Shown: positions 14,271 through 23,893, counted from the stretch's first letter. The stretch: DNA of 64,000 nucleotides from Bacillus changyiensis (GCF_027706145.1 NZ_JAQFWW010000005.1:1-64000), one strand, 5' to 3'. Numbers and translations are program-made. Notes: generated from the letters alone by a model not told the origin.

Positions 14271-14768
14271 TTACTTACTTTCTACAGTGATTTTTGATAA
14301 CTCAAATGCATCATGCAAAGCTTCAACAGCTTTTACCATATCGTTCTCAGGAATGACAGTCGATACTTTAATCTCTGAGGTGCTCACCATTTTAACCTGA
14401 ATATTGTTGTCTGCAAGAACCGCAAACATCTTCGCAGCTACACCAGGGTTAGAAATCATGCCGGAGCCAACAATCGATACTTTAGCAAGACTCTTTTCAG
14501 TTTCAATCTGCTTATAATTCAATACATCTTTGTATTTTTCAAGGACTTGAACTGTTCTGGAACAACATTCTGTTTTGACGGAAAATGAGATTGATGTTTC
14601 ACTTGTATTTGTGACAGATTGAATAATAATGTCCACATTGATATTTTCGTTAGCAAGCGTTGTAAAAATAGTAGACAATGTCGTTAATCCGCTCGAAAGC
14701 CCACATACCGTGACACGTGTCATTTGATCTTCAAACGCAATTCCTCTTACGATTAAGTTCTGCTCCAT
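14271..14768 (-). CDS. lysC: aspartokinase II beta subunit (internal in-frame start)
   Basis: ATG 14768 (Met246 of the long form) is preceded by AGGAGG with an 8-base spacer, a textbook ribosome site inside the gene. It would yield a 165-residue protein made of the ACT domains only. B. subtilis LysC is known to make alpha and beta subunits from the same frame in just this way, forming an alpha2-beta2 enzyme. Confidence 0.85.
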   Translation of the reverse strand: MEQNLIVRGIAFEDQMTRVTVCGLSSGLTTLSTIFTTLANENINVDIIIQSVTNTSETSISFSVKTECCSRTVQVLEKYKDVLNYKQIETEKSLAKVSIVGSGMISNPGVAAKMFAVLADNNIQVKMVSTSEIKVSTVIPENDMVKAVEALHDAFELSKITVESK

Positions 14769-15503
14769 TGGTGATTCCTCCTCAATTAGTGTGCCTGCTG
14801 TTAATTCTGTACTTGACCGAACTTCCAGAGTGACCTCATAGTTCTTTGCAAATTCAACAGCTCTTGGATGTAGGACACCAGCTCCAAGATTAGCAAGTTC
14901 AAGCATTTCGTCGTAGGAAATTCCGTCAAGCTTCCTAGCTGTCTTCACATAACGTGGATCTGTTGTAAAAACTCCTGGCACATCTGTATAAATATCACAT
15001 TTGTTCGCTTTTAGGGCAGCAGCTAGTGCAACAGCTGTAGTATCAGAACCACCTCTGCCAAGCGTTGTGATTTCTCCTTCGGCAGTGATCCCTTGAAATC
15101 CTGCGACAACAACGATTTTTCCCTCTTTTAAATGGTTTTTCAGCTTCGTTGTTTCAATATGGGTAATTCTCGCATTTCCATAAATACTTTCTGTTTGGAT
15201 ACCGGCCTGCCACCCTGTAAATGAAACAGCATGGTACCCCTTTTCTTGTAATGCCATTGTCAATAAAGAAATGGTTACTTGTTCTCCGGTTGTCAAAAGC
15301 ATGTCCATTTCTCGTTGGCTTGGCTGCTTAGCCATTTCTCTAGCAAGTGCGACGAGTGAATCTGTTGATTTTCCCATAGCTGAAACAACGACGACAACAT
15401 CATTGCCCCTTTGTTTTTCTTCAATGACACGGTTGGACACATTTAAAATTTTTTCCACCGATCCTACTGAAGTTCCACCAAATTTTTGAACGATAAGCCC
15501 CAT
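14271..15503 (-). CDS. lysC: aspartokinase II alpha subunit
   Basis: A 410-residue lysine-sensitive aspartate kinase, the first step of the lysine/diaminopimelate pathway. The nucleotide motif KFGGTS is at 7-12, and TTLGRGGSDTTAVALA at 147-162 is the kinase signature. Two ACT domains fill the C-terminus (about 265-405) and bind lysine. A second start inside the gene gives the beta subunit. Transcription is controlled by the L-box upstream. Length agrees with the B. subtilis protein (408). Confidence 0.97.
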   Translation of the reverse strand: MGLIVQKFGGTSVGSVEKILNVSNRVIEEKQRGNDVVVVVSAMGKSTDSLVALAREMAKQPSQREMDMLLTTGEQVTISLLTMALQEKGYHAVSFTGWQAGIQTESIYGNARITHIETTKLKNHLKEGKIVVVAGFQGITAEGEITTLGRGGSDTTAVALAAALKANKCDIYTDVPGVFTTDPRYVKTARKLDGISYDEMLELANLGAGVLHPRAVEFAKNYEVTLEVRSSTELTAGTLIEEESPMEQNLIVRGIAFEDQMTRVTVCGLSSGLTTLSTIFTTLANENINVDIIIQSVTNTSETSISFSVKTECCSRTVQVLEKYKDVLNYKQIETEKSLAKVSIVGSGMISNPGVAAKMFAVLADNNIQVKMVSTSEIKVSTVIPENDMVKAVEALHDAFELSKITVESK

Positions 15504-15570
15504 CTCATACCACCCTTTTTAATTTCGTTCGTGCATATTTGTATGGAGAAAGCTTTTACAGTTTTTGCAA

Positions 15571-15601
15571 ACAAAAAAACAATGAGAGAAGTCCCCCATT
15601 G
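15571..15601 (-). terminator. lysC leader (attenuator) terminator
   Basis: On the minus strand CAATGGGGG and the partially wobble-paired TCTCTCATTG form a hairpin followed by TTTTTTTG, between the lysine aptamer and lysC. Lysine binding should favour it. Confidence 0.8.
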
Positions 15602-15665
15602 CTTTAATCAACAAAAATGCCGATGTTATACACAACGAGATAGCCCTCCAAGAAAGAGACTTTCT

Positions 15666-15812
15666 TGACAGCCTTTCATTTATTCAATAAAAAGCCAGCA
15701 AATACAACAGATGGATGTTTATTCGCTTCGGCGACGCTCCCCTTTCAACTTTCTTCCTCGAAATCCACCTTTCTCAGAAAGCCTACTCTTGAAGTTCGCA
15801 CCTCTATCTTCA
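15666..15812 (-). promoter_or_regulatory. lysine riboswitch (L-box) of lysC
   Basis: The minus-strand leader contains the L-box landmarks in order: GATAGAGGTGCGAAC, AAGAGTA, GAAAGGTGG, GGGGAGCGTCGCCGAAGCG and finally GGCTGTC. It precedes lysC with an attenuator in between. The rest of the 376-base gap to uvrC is leader and promoter; TAATAT at 15815-15820 is a candidate -10. Confidence 0.93.
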
Positions 15813-15879
15813 CCATATTACACGATCTTCATTATGAAATTATTAAAGATTTTACCAGATCCCTTTTAAAAATTCAATA

Positions 15880-17655
15880 CTATTTTTTTAAAGCTTCAAT
15901 AATCAGGTGTGCTGTCTTTTGCGGAATTCCGGCTTTTTGTATATCCTCAACACTTGCTTCCTTCATTTTTTTTACAGATCCGAAGTGTTTTAACAATAAT
16001 TTTTTCCGTTGTTCACCAACACCGGGAATGCCATCTAACACAGATTGAAAGGCGCTTTTTCCCCGCAGCTGTCTATGAAAGCTGATTGCAAATCGGTGTA
16101 CTTCATCTTGAATGCGCTGAAGTAAATAAAACTCCTGACTATTCCGTTCAAGCTGTACGATCTCAAGTGGATCACCAATGACAAGATTTGCTGTTCGGTG
16201 TTTATCATCCTTGACCAAACCTGCTACAGGAACATTAAGGTTGAGTTCGTTTTCAAGGACATCAATGGCGGCTGAAACTTGCCCTTTTCCCCCATCAATT
16301 AAAATCAAGTCTGGGAGTGGCAAATTTTCTTTTAAAACCCGTGTATATCTTCTTCTAACTACTTCACGCATTGAACCGTAATCATCAGGTCCTTCAACCG
16401 TTTTAATTTTATATTTTCGATATTCTTTTTTATGCGGCTTACCATCAAGAAAAACAATCATCGCTGACACGGGATCAGTTCCTTGGATATTTGAATTATC
16501 GAATGCTTCAATTCTGAATGGTGTGTAAATGTTAAGCGCTTTGCCCAGTTTTTCGATTGCGCCGATTGTCCGTTCTTCATCTCGTTCGATAAGTGAAAAT
16601 TTTTCTTTCAAAGCAAGTTTTGCATTTTTATGGGCTAGTAGAAGCAGATCTTTTTTCGCTCCTCTTTTTGGTTGACGGACATTTGCTTCCAAAAGTGCTT
16701 CAATCATTTCTTTATCAACGCTGTCAGGTACCAAAATCTCTTTCGGGATAAAATGGTTATTTTTCGAATAGAACTGTCCAATAAATGTTAGAAACTCTTC
16801 TTCTGCCTCTCTGTATAAGGGAAACATACTGACATCTCTTTCAATCAACTTTCCCTGTCTGACAAAAAAAACTTGAACACACATCCATCCTTTATCATAT
16901 GAATATGCAAAGACATCGCGGTCTACTAAATCATTCATTGTCATCTTTTGCTTTTCCATGATTGACTCAATATGAGCGATCTGATCGCGGTATTCTTTTG
17001 CTCGTTCAAACTGAAGCTGTTCAGCTGCCTCCATCATTTTTGTTTCGAGTTCTTTTTTGACTTCACTATAACCACCTTTCAAAAAGCGGCTAATGTCCTC
17101 GGTCAATTGTCTGTTAGTATCTTCTGATACATCATAAACACATGGAGCCAGGCACTGCCCTAGGTGATAATACAAACAGACACGGTCTGGCAGCTTTGCA
17201 CATTTTCTGAGCGGATAGAGACGATCGAGTAGTTTTTTCGCTTCCCTTGCGGCCTGTACATTTGGATATGGACCAAAGTAGCGCCCTTTATCTTTTTTAA
17301 CATTTCGGGTCACAATGAGTTTTGGATGCCGTTCATTGGTGATTTTGATGAAAGGATAGCTTTTATCATCCTTTAGCATCACATTATATTTAGGATCATA
17401 TTTTTTAATTAAATTCATTTCGAGGATCAGTGCTTCGATATTCGATGAGGTGACAATATATTCAAAATCTTCTATTTCACTGACGAGCCGCTGTGTCTTC
17501 GCATCATGAGAACCGCTAAAGTAGGAACGAACTCTATTTTTCAATATTTTCGCTTTCCCAACATAGATGACGGTCTGCTGCCTATCTTTCATCAAGTAAC
17601 AGCCCGGCTGATCAGGAAGAATCGCAAGTTTTTCTTTAATTATTTTATTCATCAA
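15880..17655 (-). CDS. uvrC: excinuclease ABC subunit C
   Basis: A 591-residue nuclease subunit that cuts both sides of a lesion after UvrAB recognition. The N-terminal GIY-YIG domain (residues about 10-95, PGCYLM ... YVGKAK) makes the 3' cut; a UVR motif lies near 200-235 ([14 protein letters not shown]); the RNase-H-like domain near 375-530 ([24 protein letters not shown]) makes the 5' cut; helix-hairpin-helix motifs close the protein ([18 protein letters not shown]). Slightly shorter than the B. subtilis protein. Confidence 0.97.
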   Translation of the reverse strand: MMNKIIKEKLAILPDQPGCYLMKDRQQTVIYVGKAKILKNRVRSYFSGSHDAKTQRLVSEIEDFEYIVTSSNIEALILEMNLIKKYDPKYNVMLKDDKSYPFIKITNERHPKLIVTRNVKKDKGRYFGPYPNVQAAREAKKLLDRLYPLRKCAKLPDRVCLYYHLGQCLAPCVYDVSEDTNRQLTEDISRFLKGGYSEVKKELETKMMEAAEQLQFERAKEYRDQIAHIESIMEKQKMTMNDLVDRDVFAYSYDKGWMCVQVFFVRQGKLIERDVSMFPLYREAEEEFLTFIGQFYSKNNHFIPKEILVPDSVDKEMIEALLEANVRQPKRGAKKDLLLLAHKNAKLALKEKFSLIERDEERTIGAIEKLGKALNIYTPFRIEAFDNSNIQGTDPVSAMIVFLDGKPHKKEYRKYKIKTVEGPDDYGSMREVVRRRYTRVLKENLPLPDLILIDGGKGQVSAAIDVLENELNLNVPVAGLVKDDKHRTANLVIGDPLEIVQLERNSQEFYLLQRIQDEVHRFAISFHRQLRGKSAFQSVLDGIPGVGEQRKKLLLKHFGSVKKMKEASVEDIQKAGIPQKTAHLIIEALKK

Positions 17656-17737
17656 AACCCATCCTTGTTTCGATTTACTTGCTTATAGTTTACCATGACA
17701 AATCATATGTTCTCCACAACTGGGGGTTTTATATCGT

Positions 17738-17767
17738 ATAAAAAAAGCGATCCCAACGGAATCGCCC
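17738..17767 (-). terminator. trxA terminator
   Basis: GGCGATTCC and GGGATCGCT pair around a short loop on the minus strand, followed by TTTTTTTA, shortly after the trxA stop. Confidence 0.8.
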
Positions 17768-17780
17768 TTACTCCCTTATA

Positions 17781-18095
17781 TTATAAATGTTTGTTGACCA
17801 GTTCTTCCAATGCTTCTTTTGGCTTAAATCCGACAGATGTTTCAACTACTTCACCGTCTTTTAGTACAAGTAAAGTCGGAATACTCATCACACCGTATTT
17901 GCCTGCTGTTTCCTGGTTTTCATCAACATCAATTTTTACAATTTTGAATTTGTCTCCCATTTCCTGATCCAGTTCCTCAAGTACAGGGGCAATCATTTTG
18001 CAAGGTCCACACCAAGGCGCCCAAAAGTCTACAAGAACGACACCTTCATTTGTTTCATTTGAAAATGTTTGATCTGTTGCTTTTACGATAGCCAT
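17781..18095 (-). CDS. trxA: thioredoxin
   Basis: A 104-residue thioredoxin with the redox motif WCGPC at 28-32, the buried D25-type aspartate in VDFWAPW, and the cis-proline segment MSIPTL near 70-75. It is the general cytoplasmic disulfide reductant. AGGAATG precedes the start. Position between etfA and uvrC is as in B. subtilis. Confidence 0.98.
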   Translation of the reverse strand: MAIVKATDQTFSNETNEGVVLVDFWAPWCGPCKMIAPVLEELDQEMGDKFKIVKIDVDENQETAGKYGVMSIPTLLVLKDGEVVETSVGFKPKEALEELVNKHL

Positions 18096-18224
18096 TCTTT
18101 CATTCCTCCAATTGTGAAATTATGCTTTTTAGTATAGCATCTCCCTTTATTTCACGCTAACATATTGCTTCTTGAATATACGTTTCCCCATTTGTAACGT
18201 TTTACACCTATCATTTTTAGGCTG

Positions 18225-18259
18225 ATAAAAAAAAGCCGACCAGCTGGCCGGGCTTTTTT
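18225..18259 (-). terminator. etfA terminator
   Basis: GCCCGGCCAGCTGGTCGGC folds into a G/C-rich hairpin followed by TTTTTTTT on the minus strand, closing the lcfA-fadR-fadB-etfB-etfA cluster. Confidence 0.85.
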
Positions 18260-19236
18260 TAAGTGTTGACACTCAGCTTTTTAAACTCTTCTGTCAAAAG
18301 CGGCACGATTTCAAATAAATCTCCAACAATGCCATAATCTGCAATGTTGAAAATATCTGCTTCAGGATCTTTATTGATGGCTACAATAATTTTACTGTTA
18401 GACATCCCGGCCAGATGCTGAATCGCTCCTGAAATACCGCAAGCGATATATAGATCAGGTGTCACAACCTTGCCAGTTTGACCAATCTGCAACGAATAGT
18501 CACAATAATCTGCGTCACATGCACCGCGTGAAGCACCTACTGCACCTCCAAGCACCTCTGCCAGCTCTTGTAAAGGTATAAAGCCGTCTGCACTTTTGAC
18601 ACCACGTCCACCGGCAACAATAATTTTCGCCTCAGATAAGTCGACACCTTCGGATGTCTTTTTAACCACTTCTTTAATCACAGTTCTAATGTCTTTCAAG
18701 TTTACGGAAATGCTATCAACCGTTCCTGTTCGATTCTCATCTTTTTCAAACGGTTCAATGTTATTCGGTCTAATTGTTGCCAAAATCGGTTGATCTGTCG
18801 AAACTATTTTTTCAAATGCTTTACCAGAGTAAATTGGTCTAGTAAAAATAATATTCCCACCAGTTACGCTCACATTAATCGCATCTGAGACTAGCCCAGC
18901 ATCCATGCGGGCTGCAAGTTTCGGAGATAAGTCTTTGCCCATTGCTGTATGTCCAAAAACCACTGCATCTGGTTTTTCTTGTTCAAACACAGCCAGAAAT
19001 GCTTGAGAAAAACCATCTGCCGTGTAAGTTTTTAAAGCTGGATCTTCAGCAATTAGAACTTTATCAGCACCATAATGAATCATTTCATTTGTATAATCTG
19101 AAACAGATTCGCCAATTAAAACCCCGATGACCTCTCCGTCTTCTGCAATCGTTTTTCCAGCAGCTAACGCTTCAAAGGTAACATTTCTTAATGAGCCGTC
19201 ACGGCATTCTCCCAACACAATCACTTTTTTGCTCAT
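18259..19236 (-). CDS. etfA: electron transfer flavoprotein alpha subunit
   Basis: A 325-residue EtfA. The C-terminal FAD domain carries the family signature (about 250-290: DLYIACGISGAIQHLAGMSN), with GGRGV near 207 and SRGACD near 235-240. With EtfB it takes electrons from acyl-CoA dehydrogenases. It follows etfB by 47 bases and ends the fatty-acid cluster. Confidence 0.96.
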   Translation of the reverse strand: MSKKVIVLGECRDGSLRNVTFEALAAGKTIAEDGEVIGVLIGESVSDYTNEMIHYGADKVLIAEDPALKTYTADGFSQAFLAVFEQEKPDAVVFGHTAMGKDLSPKLAARMDAGLVSDAINVSVTGGNIIFTRPIYSGKAFEKIVSTDQPILATIRPNNIEPFEKDENRTGTVDSISVNLKDIRTVIKEVVKKTSEGVDLSEAKIIVAGGRGVKSADGFIPLQELAEVLGGAVGASRGACDADYCDYSLQIGQTGKVVTPDLYIACGISGAIQHLAGMSNSKIIVAINKDPEADIFNIADYGIVGDLFEIVPLLTEEFKKLSVNT

Positions 19237-19283
19237 GTCTATTTCCCCCTGTTTTTTAAATAACCGTTCATATCCCGTTAACT

Positions 19284-20057
19284 TTAAATGACCTTTGCTT
19301 CGCTTCTCAGTAATGAAACAAGATCTGTTGCCTGTTGTTCTGGATCACCTTCAAGAATTTTACCTGCTTCTTTTTCTGGCGGCAAAAATCTTTCAATCGT
19401 CTTCGTTTTCGGAGCAACATCTTCTTCATCTAGATCAAGATCATCCAATTCCAGTTCTTCAAGAGGTTTTTTCTTTGCCTTCATAATTCCCGGTAGTGAA
19501 GGATAACGAGGTTCATTTAATCCCTGCTGAGCAGTGACAATTAGGGGCAGGGACGTTGCGATGATTTCAAGATCACCCTCTGCATCACGTTCTGCTTCAA
19601 CTTCATTGCCATTTACGGTCAGTTTTGTAATCGTTGTAATACATGGTATCCCAAGCAATTCAGCCAAACGTGGTGCAACTTGTCCCGAACCACCATCAAT
19701 AGCCACATTTCCACCAAGAATGATGTCAAATTCACGGTCTTTTAAATAGTGATAGAGGATCGATGAAACCGTATATTGATCAGATTCCTCTAAGTCATCC
19801 TCAACATTGATCAGAACAGCTTTATCACACCCCATTGCTAAAGCTGTTCTAAGCTCTTTTTCAGATTCTTCTTCACCAACAGTGACGACTGTAATCTCAC
19901 CACCATGTTCCTCTTTTAGTTGAAGTGCCTCTTCAATTGCGTATTCATCATAAGGATTGATAATAAATTCCGCACCATCTTCGTTGATTTGTCCTTGATC
20001 AATCTGAATTTTCTCCTCTGTGTCAAACGTGCGTTTCATTAAGACATAAATGTTCAT
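19284..20057 (-). CDS. etfB: electron transfer flavoprotein beta subunit
   Basis: A 257-residue EtfB, starting MNIYVLMKRTFDTEE. The AMP/FAD-proximal segments (GGNVAIDGGSGQVAPRLAEL near 121-140 and the C-terminal KAKKKPLEELELDDL loop) match the family. Start ATG 20057 is chosen over 20072 because GGGGGATG then serves as ribosome site and the length equals B. subtilis EtfB. Confidence 0.95.
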   Translation of the reverse strand: MNIYVLMKRTFDTEEKIQIDQGQINEDGAEFIINPYDEYAIEEALQLKEEHGGEITVVTVGEEESEKELRTALAMGCDKAVLINVEDDLEESDQYTVSSILYHYLKDREFDIILGGNVAIDGGSGQVAPRLAELLGIPCITTITKLTVNGNEVEAERDAEGDLEIIATSLPLIVTAQQGLNEPRYPSLPGIMKAKKKPLEELELDDLDLDEEDVAPKTKTIERFLPPEKEAGKILEGDPEQQATDLVSLLRSEAKVI

Positions 20058-20081
20058 CTTTTCATCCCCCATGTTTTCTTG

Positions 20082-20855
20082 TTATTCTCCCTTAAAATGC
20101 GGTTTCCGTTTCTCTAGGAAAGCTTGTATCCCTTCTTGTGCATCTTTAGATCCAAATAATTCGCTAAAACGCTTTCCTTCGAGCTTTAGGCCTTCTTCAT
20201 AAGAATGACTTTTCCCTGCATAAAGCAATTCGATCACATATGCCAGTGTCTGTGGACTTTTTTCTGCGAATTTAGTTGCGAGTTCTTTGCCCTTTAGAAG
20301 AACTTCAGCTTCATTTTTTGCTAAAATGGTCACCAGTCCATATGAAAATGCTTCTTTTCCAGAGATCGGTTCAGATGTTCCGATCATTTCAAGCGCTCTT
20401 GCGGTTCCAACATATTTCGGGAGACGCTGTGTTCCTCCATAACCTGGAATAATTCCGAGGTTTAATTCTGGAAGTCCAAGCTTCGCGTTTTCCTCTGCTA
20501 TTCTAATATGGCAAGCCATTGCAAGCTCAAGTCCGCCCCCAAGAGCAGCTCCATGAATAGCTGCAATAATCGGTTTTGGAAAGGATTCAATTTTTTCAAA
20601 AACTTGATGGCCATTATTGGCGAGATTTGTATCAGCTTGTTCCATTAATGAAGTAAATTCTTTAATATCAGCACCTGCTGAGAAAAATCTTCCCTCCCCA
20701 TGAATGACGATACTTCTTACATTTCGATCCTCTTTAAGCTGATCGAGACAGTCAGAAAGATCTGTTAACACCTTTGTAGACAGCGCATTTGCAGGCGGAT
20801 GCTGAATGGTGATCACCGCAATATGGCCTTCTGTTGACAGCGATAAAGTCTTCAT
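20082..20855 (-). CDS. fadB: enoyl-CoA hydratase of fatty-acid beta-oxidation
   Basis: A 257-residue crotonase-fold protein (YsiB/FadB). The oxyanion-hole segments are FSAGADIKEF (about 59-68) and AALGGGLELAMA (about 105-116); the catalytic glutamates are expected at E113 and in PELNLG (about 133). It hydrates trans-2-enoyl-CoA. The gene abuts fadR (stop and start adjacent), so it is FadR-controlled by position. Confidence 0.93.
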   Translation of the reverse strand: MKTLSLSTEGHIAVITIQHPPANALSTKVLTDLSDCLDQLKEDRNVRSIVIHGEGRFFSAGADIKEFTSLMEQADTNLANNGHQVFEKIESFPKPIIAAIHGAALGGGLELAMACHIRIAEENAKLGLPELNLGIIPGYGGTQRLPKYVGTARALEMIGTSEPISGKEAFSYGLVTILAKNEAEVLLKGKELATKFAEKSPQTLAYVIELLYAGKSHSYEEGLKLEGKRFSELFGSKDAQEGIQAFLEKRKPHFKGE

Positions 20856-21455
20856 CTAGATTCCCCCTTTTTCACCACTGCTGAAACCATGAATTAACAG
20901 TTCATGAATACTGTCTGCCAGTTGTGGCAGATCGTATTTTTGATCATTCATCACCCAAGTTGTCACCGTTTCATCAATTGTTCCGAAAATCATCTGTTTT
21001 GCTAAACGAACATCAAGTGTACGTCTAAATTCTTCAGTTTCTTTTCCTTCGGTGATGATATCCTCTAAAATCATTAAGTAACTCTTCAGAATTTCATTAA
21101 TTTTTAAACGCAGATCCAAATTGGACTGTCGAAGTTCTAATTGGGTCACAATCGCCAAATGTCGGTCTCCACTCAGCAGTTGAAAATGCTTTTTGATAAA
21201 CAAGGAAAGCTTCTCTGTTGCTGAATTTTTCACTTTCATTTCTTCATTCATTTGTTCGATAAACTGACCCATCTTTTCTTTAAATAAAGAAATAAGAATA
21301 TCTTCTTTATTTTTAAAATAAAGATAAATGGTACCGTCAGCCACCCCAGCCTGCTTAGCAATTTTCGAAACTTGAGCCTGGTGATAGCCTTTTTCTGCAA
21401 TCACAATTACAGCTGCGTCAATAATCTGCATATACTTCGGTCTCTTTTGTTTCAA
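20856..21455 (-). CDS. fadR: TetR-family fatty-acid degradation repressor FadR
   Basis: A 199-residue TetR-type repressor (YsiA). The helix-turn-helix is at about 27-47 (QVSKIAKQAGVADGTIYLYF). Long-chain acyl-CoA binding in the C-terminal domain releases it from DNA. The start is taken as TTG 21455 with AAAGGAACG upstream, giving MKQKRPKYMQIIDAA like the B. subtilis protein; an ATG at 21494 lies inside the operator and is less likely. Its own operator overlaps the upstream region, showing autoregulation. Confidence 0.93.
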   Translation of the reverse strand: MKQKRPKYMQIIDAAVIVIAEKGYHQAQVSKIAKQAGVADGTIYLYFKNKEDILISLFKEKMGQFIEQMNEEMKVKNSATEKLSLFIKKHFQLLSGDRHLAIVTQLELRQSNLDLRLKINEILKSYLMILEDIITEGKETEEFRRTLDVRLAKQMIFGTIDETVTTWVMNDQKYDLPQLADSIHELLIHGFSSGEKGGI

Positions 21456-21479
21456 TTGGCTTCGTTCCTTTCTATCTAA

Positions 21480-21497
21480 TGAATGAACACTCATTCA
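21480..21497. promoter_or_regulatory. FadR operator
   Basis: TGAATGA-ACAC-TCATTCA is a perfect 7-bp inverted repeat identical in pattern to the known FadR box TGAATGANTANTCATTCA. It sits 25 bases before the fadR start. Confidence 0.92.
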
Positions 21498-21562
21498 TGA
21501 CTCAATCGTAAATAAAATTACCGATTTTGTCAAGGATGAAAAGAATATTTCCCTTCATTCAT

Positions 21563-21598
21563 CTTTTAAAAGCCTGCCGTTTTGTATGCAGCAGGCTT
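21563..21598 (-). terminator. terminator between lcfA and fadR
   Basis: AAGCCTGC and GCAGGCTT pair across a 13-base loop on the minus strand, then TTTTAAAA. It may partly separate lcfA from fadR-fadB-etfBA. Confidence 0.7.
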
Positions 21599-21602
21599 CA
21601 CT

Positions 21603-23282
21603 TTATACCTTAGCCTTTTCTTCATCTACTAGCGCTCTTCTTAATATCTTACCGACTGCTGTTTTTGGTAGTTCATCTCTAAATTCATATATTTTCGGGA
21701 CTTTGTAAGGCGCTAAACGTGATCCAGCATATTCATCTAATTCCTTCTCAGTTATTGTAACATGATCTTTTAAAACAACAAACGCTTTCACAGTTTCTCC
21801 CCTGTATTCATCAGGTACTCCAATCACAACAGCCTCCTGAATAGCTTCATGCTCATATAATATTTCTTCAATTTCACGCGGATAAATATTATATCCCCCT
21901 GCAATGATCATGTCTTTCTTTCGATCGACAATATAGAAAAAACCATCTTTATCCATGTAACCGATATCACCGGTAAACAGCCAGCCATCCCTAAGTACAG
22001 CAGCCGTCTCCTCAGGATTATTCCAATAACCTTTCATCACTTGAGGACCTTTCACAACAATTTCTCCACGTTCATATGGTTCGAGAAAACCACCGGTTTC
22101 TTCAGAATAGATCGCCGCTTCTGTACCAGGCCATGGACAGCCAATACTTCCCGGCTTGTTCAAACCCCAAATCAAGTTGGAATGGGTGACTGGTGAAGCC
22201 TCAGATAATCCAAATCCTTCAACAAGCTTTCCTCCTGTAACCTTTTCAAACTGTTGTTTCACTTCAACTGGAAGCGGGGCAGAACCGCACAAACAGCTTT
22301 TAATAGATGATAGATCGTACTGCTTGATATCGGGATGATTCAATAAAGCGATATAGATGGTAGGGACACCGGGAAAAATGGTTGGTTTTTCTTTATCAAT
22401 CGTCTTTAATACTGTTTGCGTATCAAATCTAGGCAGGAGAATCATTTCGTAACCTTGGCTAATCGTCAAATTGATAATTGCCATCATCCCATAGACATGA
22501 AAAAATGGAATTAGACCGAGCACTTTTTCTTTTCCTTTCTTCAATTTGTATGACCATGTGACACATTGTTTAATATTGGCTAAAATGTTACAGTGTGAAA
22601 GCATAACAGCTTTCGGAGTTCCCGTTGTCCCCCCAGTATACTGCAAAACTGCAATATCATGAAAAGGGTCAACCTCAATATGTGGAGGACCATTTGGAAT
22701 AGGACGTTTCATTATTGTTCGAAAAAAGTGTGTCGACTCATTTTCAGTGATTTCAATTGAAAATTGCTCCTGTTTTTTTTGAACAAACGGATAAAACATA
22801 TTTTTTGGAAATGGGAGATAGTCTTTTATACTGGTGACGATGGTATGCTTTAAATTTGTCAACGCTTTCATTTTTGATGCAACTGGGTAGAGGTTATCAA
22901 GCGTAATTAAAATATCCGCTCCGCTGTCTTTTAACAAATGTTCAAGCTCTCTTTCCTTATAAAGAGGATTTGTTTGAACAACGATGCCTCCAGCGAAAAG
23001 CACGCCATAATATGCAATGACAGCCTGAGGACAGTTCGGTAACATAATGGACACCCTATCTCCTTTCTTAAGGCCAAGAGACAAGAGATAGTCTGCGATT
23101 TTTAAAGCTTCCTCGTAAACTTGTTGATAGGTTCTTTTTTTTCCAAGAAAATGAATGGCTGTTTTTTCAGAAAATTGTTGTGCGGATTGTTGTAGGACGG
23201 AATGGAGTGTTTGATCTTCAAACTGTAGTTCATGAGGAATTTGTTCAGGATAATGAAGCAACCATGGTTTTTCAACTGACAT
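21603..23282 (-). CDS. lcfA: long-chain fatty-acid CoA ligase
   Basis: A 559-residue acyl-CoA synthetase that activates long-chain fatty acids with ATP and CoA. The P-loop-like motif YTGGTTGTPK is near 205-215; GYGLSEASP-type FGLSEASP near 357-364; the hinge WLFTGDIGYMD and DRKKDMIIAGGYNIYP lie near 425-460; the catalytic lysine is in PKTAVGKILRR at the C-terminus. ATG 23282 is used because AAGGAGGAG precedes it closely. Homologous to B. subtilis LcfA (560 aa). Confidence 0.95.
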   Translation of the reverse strand: MSVEKPWLLHYPEQIPHELQFEDQTLHSVLQQSAQQFSEKTAIHFLGKKRTYQQVYEEALKIADYLLSLGLKKGDRVSIMLPNCPQAVIAYYGVLFAGGIVVQTNPLYKERELEHLLKDSGADILITLDNLYPVASKMKALTNLKHTIVTSIKDYLPFPKNMFYPFVQKKQEQFSIEITENESTHFFRTIMKRPIPNGPPHIEVDPFHDIAVLQYTGGTTGTPKAVMLSHCNILANIKQCVTWSYKLKKGKEKVLGLIPFFHVYGMMAIINLTISQGYEMILLPRFDTQTVLKTIDKEKPTIFPGVPTIYIALLNHPDIKQYDLSSIKSCLCGSAPLPVEVKQQFEKVTGGKLVEGFGLSEASPVTHSNLIWGLNKPGSIGCPWPGTEAAIYSEETGGFLEPYERGEIVVKGPQVMKGYWNNPEETAAVLRDGWLFTGDIGYMDKDGFFYIVDRKKDMIIAGGYNIYPREIEEILYEHEAIQEAVVIGVPDEYRGETVKAFVVLKDHVTITEKELDEYAGSRLAPYKVPKIYEFRDELPKTAVGKILRRALVDEEKAKV

Positions 23283-23352
23283 AAAACTCCTCCTTATCAA
23301 ATGACTGTTAATTCAAGTATATCAAATCATATTCAGAAAGTAATGATTTTTT

Positions 23353-23393
23353 AAAAAAGGCGCCTGAAAACTTAAACTTCAGGCGCCTTTTTT
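23353..23393 (-). terminator. terminator of the yshE operon
   Basis: GGCGCCTGAA and TTCAGGCGCC form a perfect 10-bp stem followed by TTTTTT on the minus strand, immediately after the 27-aa ORF. It can work in both directions. Confidence 0.9.
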
Positions 23394-23477
23394 TCAGGCA
23401 TAAAACAGCATATAAATCATACCAATCAGAACAAATATCCCTGCGATGCACAATAAGACTTTCGCTAATTTCTCCAT
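23394..23477 (-). CDS. 27-aa single-pass membrane peptide
   Basis: A 27-codon frame with AAGGGGAGT seven bases before ATG 23477. The peptide is MEKLAK followed by one continuous hydrophobic helix ending FYA, a typical small membrane protein. It sits 11 bases after the yshE stop and directly before the operon terminator, so it is transcribed with mutS2-yshE. Not annotated in most genomes because of its size; role unknown. Confidence 0.7.
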   Translation of the reverse strand: MEKLAKVLLCIAGIFVLIGMIYMLFYA

Positions 23478-23488
23478 CTATACTCCCC

Positions 23489-23893
23489 TTAAATACCTGC
23501 GGCCACGACAAATGACAAGCCGACAGAGATGACAAAAGAAATGAAGCCGACAGCACGGTTGTCATTTTCAATCTCCTTGTCAATTTTGAATCGCGGTGTC
23601 AAGAATTCAAAGATAAAATAGCCAATCAACAGCAAAGTGAAGCCAAATATTCCCCAGCCAATCATTTGCAGCAAGGAATTGTGCTGACTGATCGATTTTT
23701 GTAATATGTTTGCGATCCCTAAAATTTTTCCCCCTGTTGCTAATGCCACCGCAAAGTTTCCTTTTTGAATCTCTTCCCAATTTTTATATGAAGTCACAAG
23801 CTCAAAAATCGTCAAAAATATAACGAGGCAGAGAATGGATACACTGTAATAGGCAGCAATTTCAACCAGATCGTTTTCCCAAAATTCTTTCAT
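23489..23893 (-). CDS. yshE: YshE, DUF350 membrane protein
   Basis: A 134-residue protein with four predicted transmembrane helices (about 9-29, 45-68, 73-92, 112-132) and the DUF350 features (ALATGGKILGIANIL near 48-62, WGIFGF near 79). No charged active-site motif. It follows mutS2 by 18 bases, as in B. subtilis. Function unknown. Confidence 0.9.
   Translation of the reverse strand: MKEFWENDLVEIAAYYSVSILCLVIFLTIFELVTSYKNWEEIQKGNFAVALATGGKILGIANILQKSISQHNSLLQMIGWGIFGFTLLLIGYFIFEFLTPRFKIDKEIENDNRAVGFISFVISVGLSFVVAAGI

Noticed and set aside
23308..23583. 91-codon minus-strand frame overlapping the end of yshE and the terminator
   Set aside because: It reads through the terminator hairpin and the 27-aa gene in another frame; no ribosome site.
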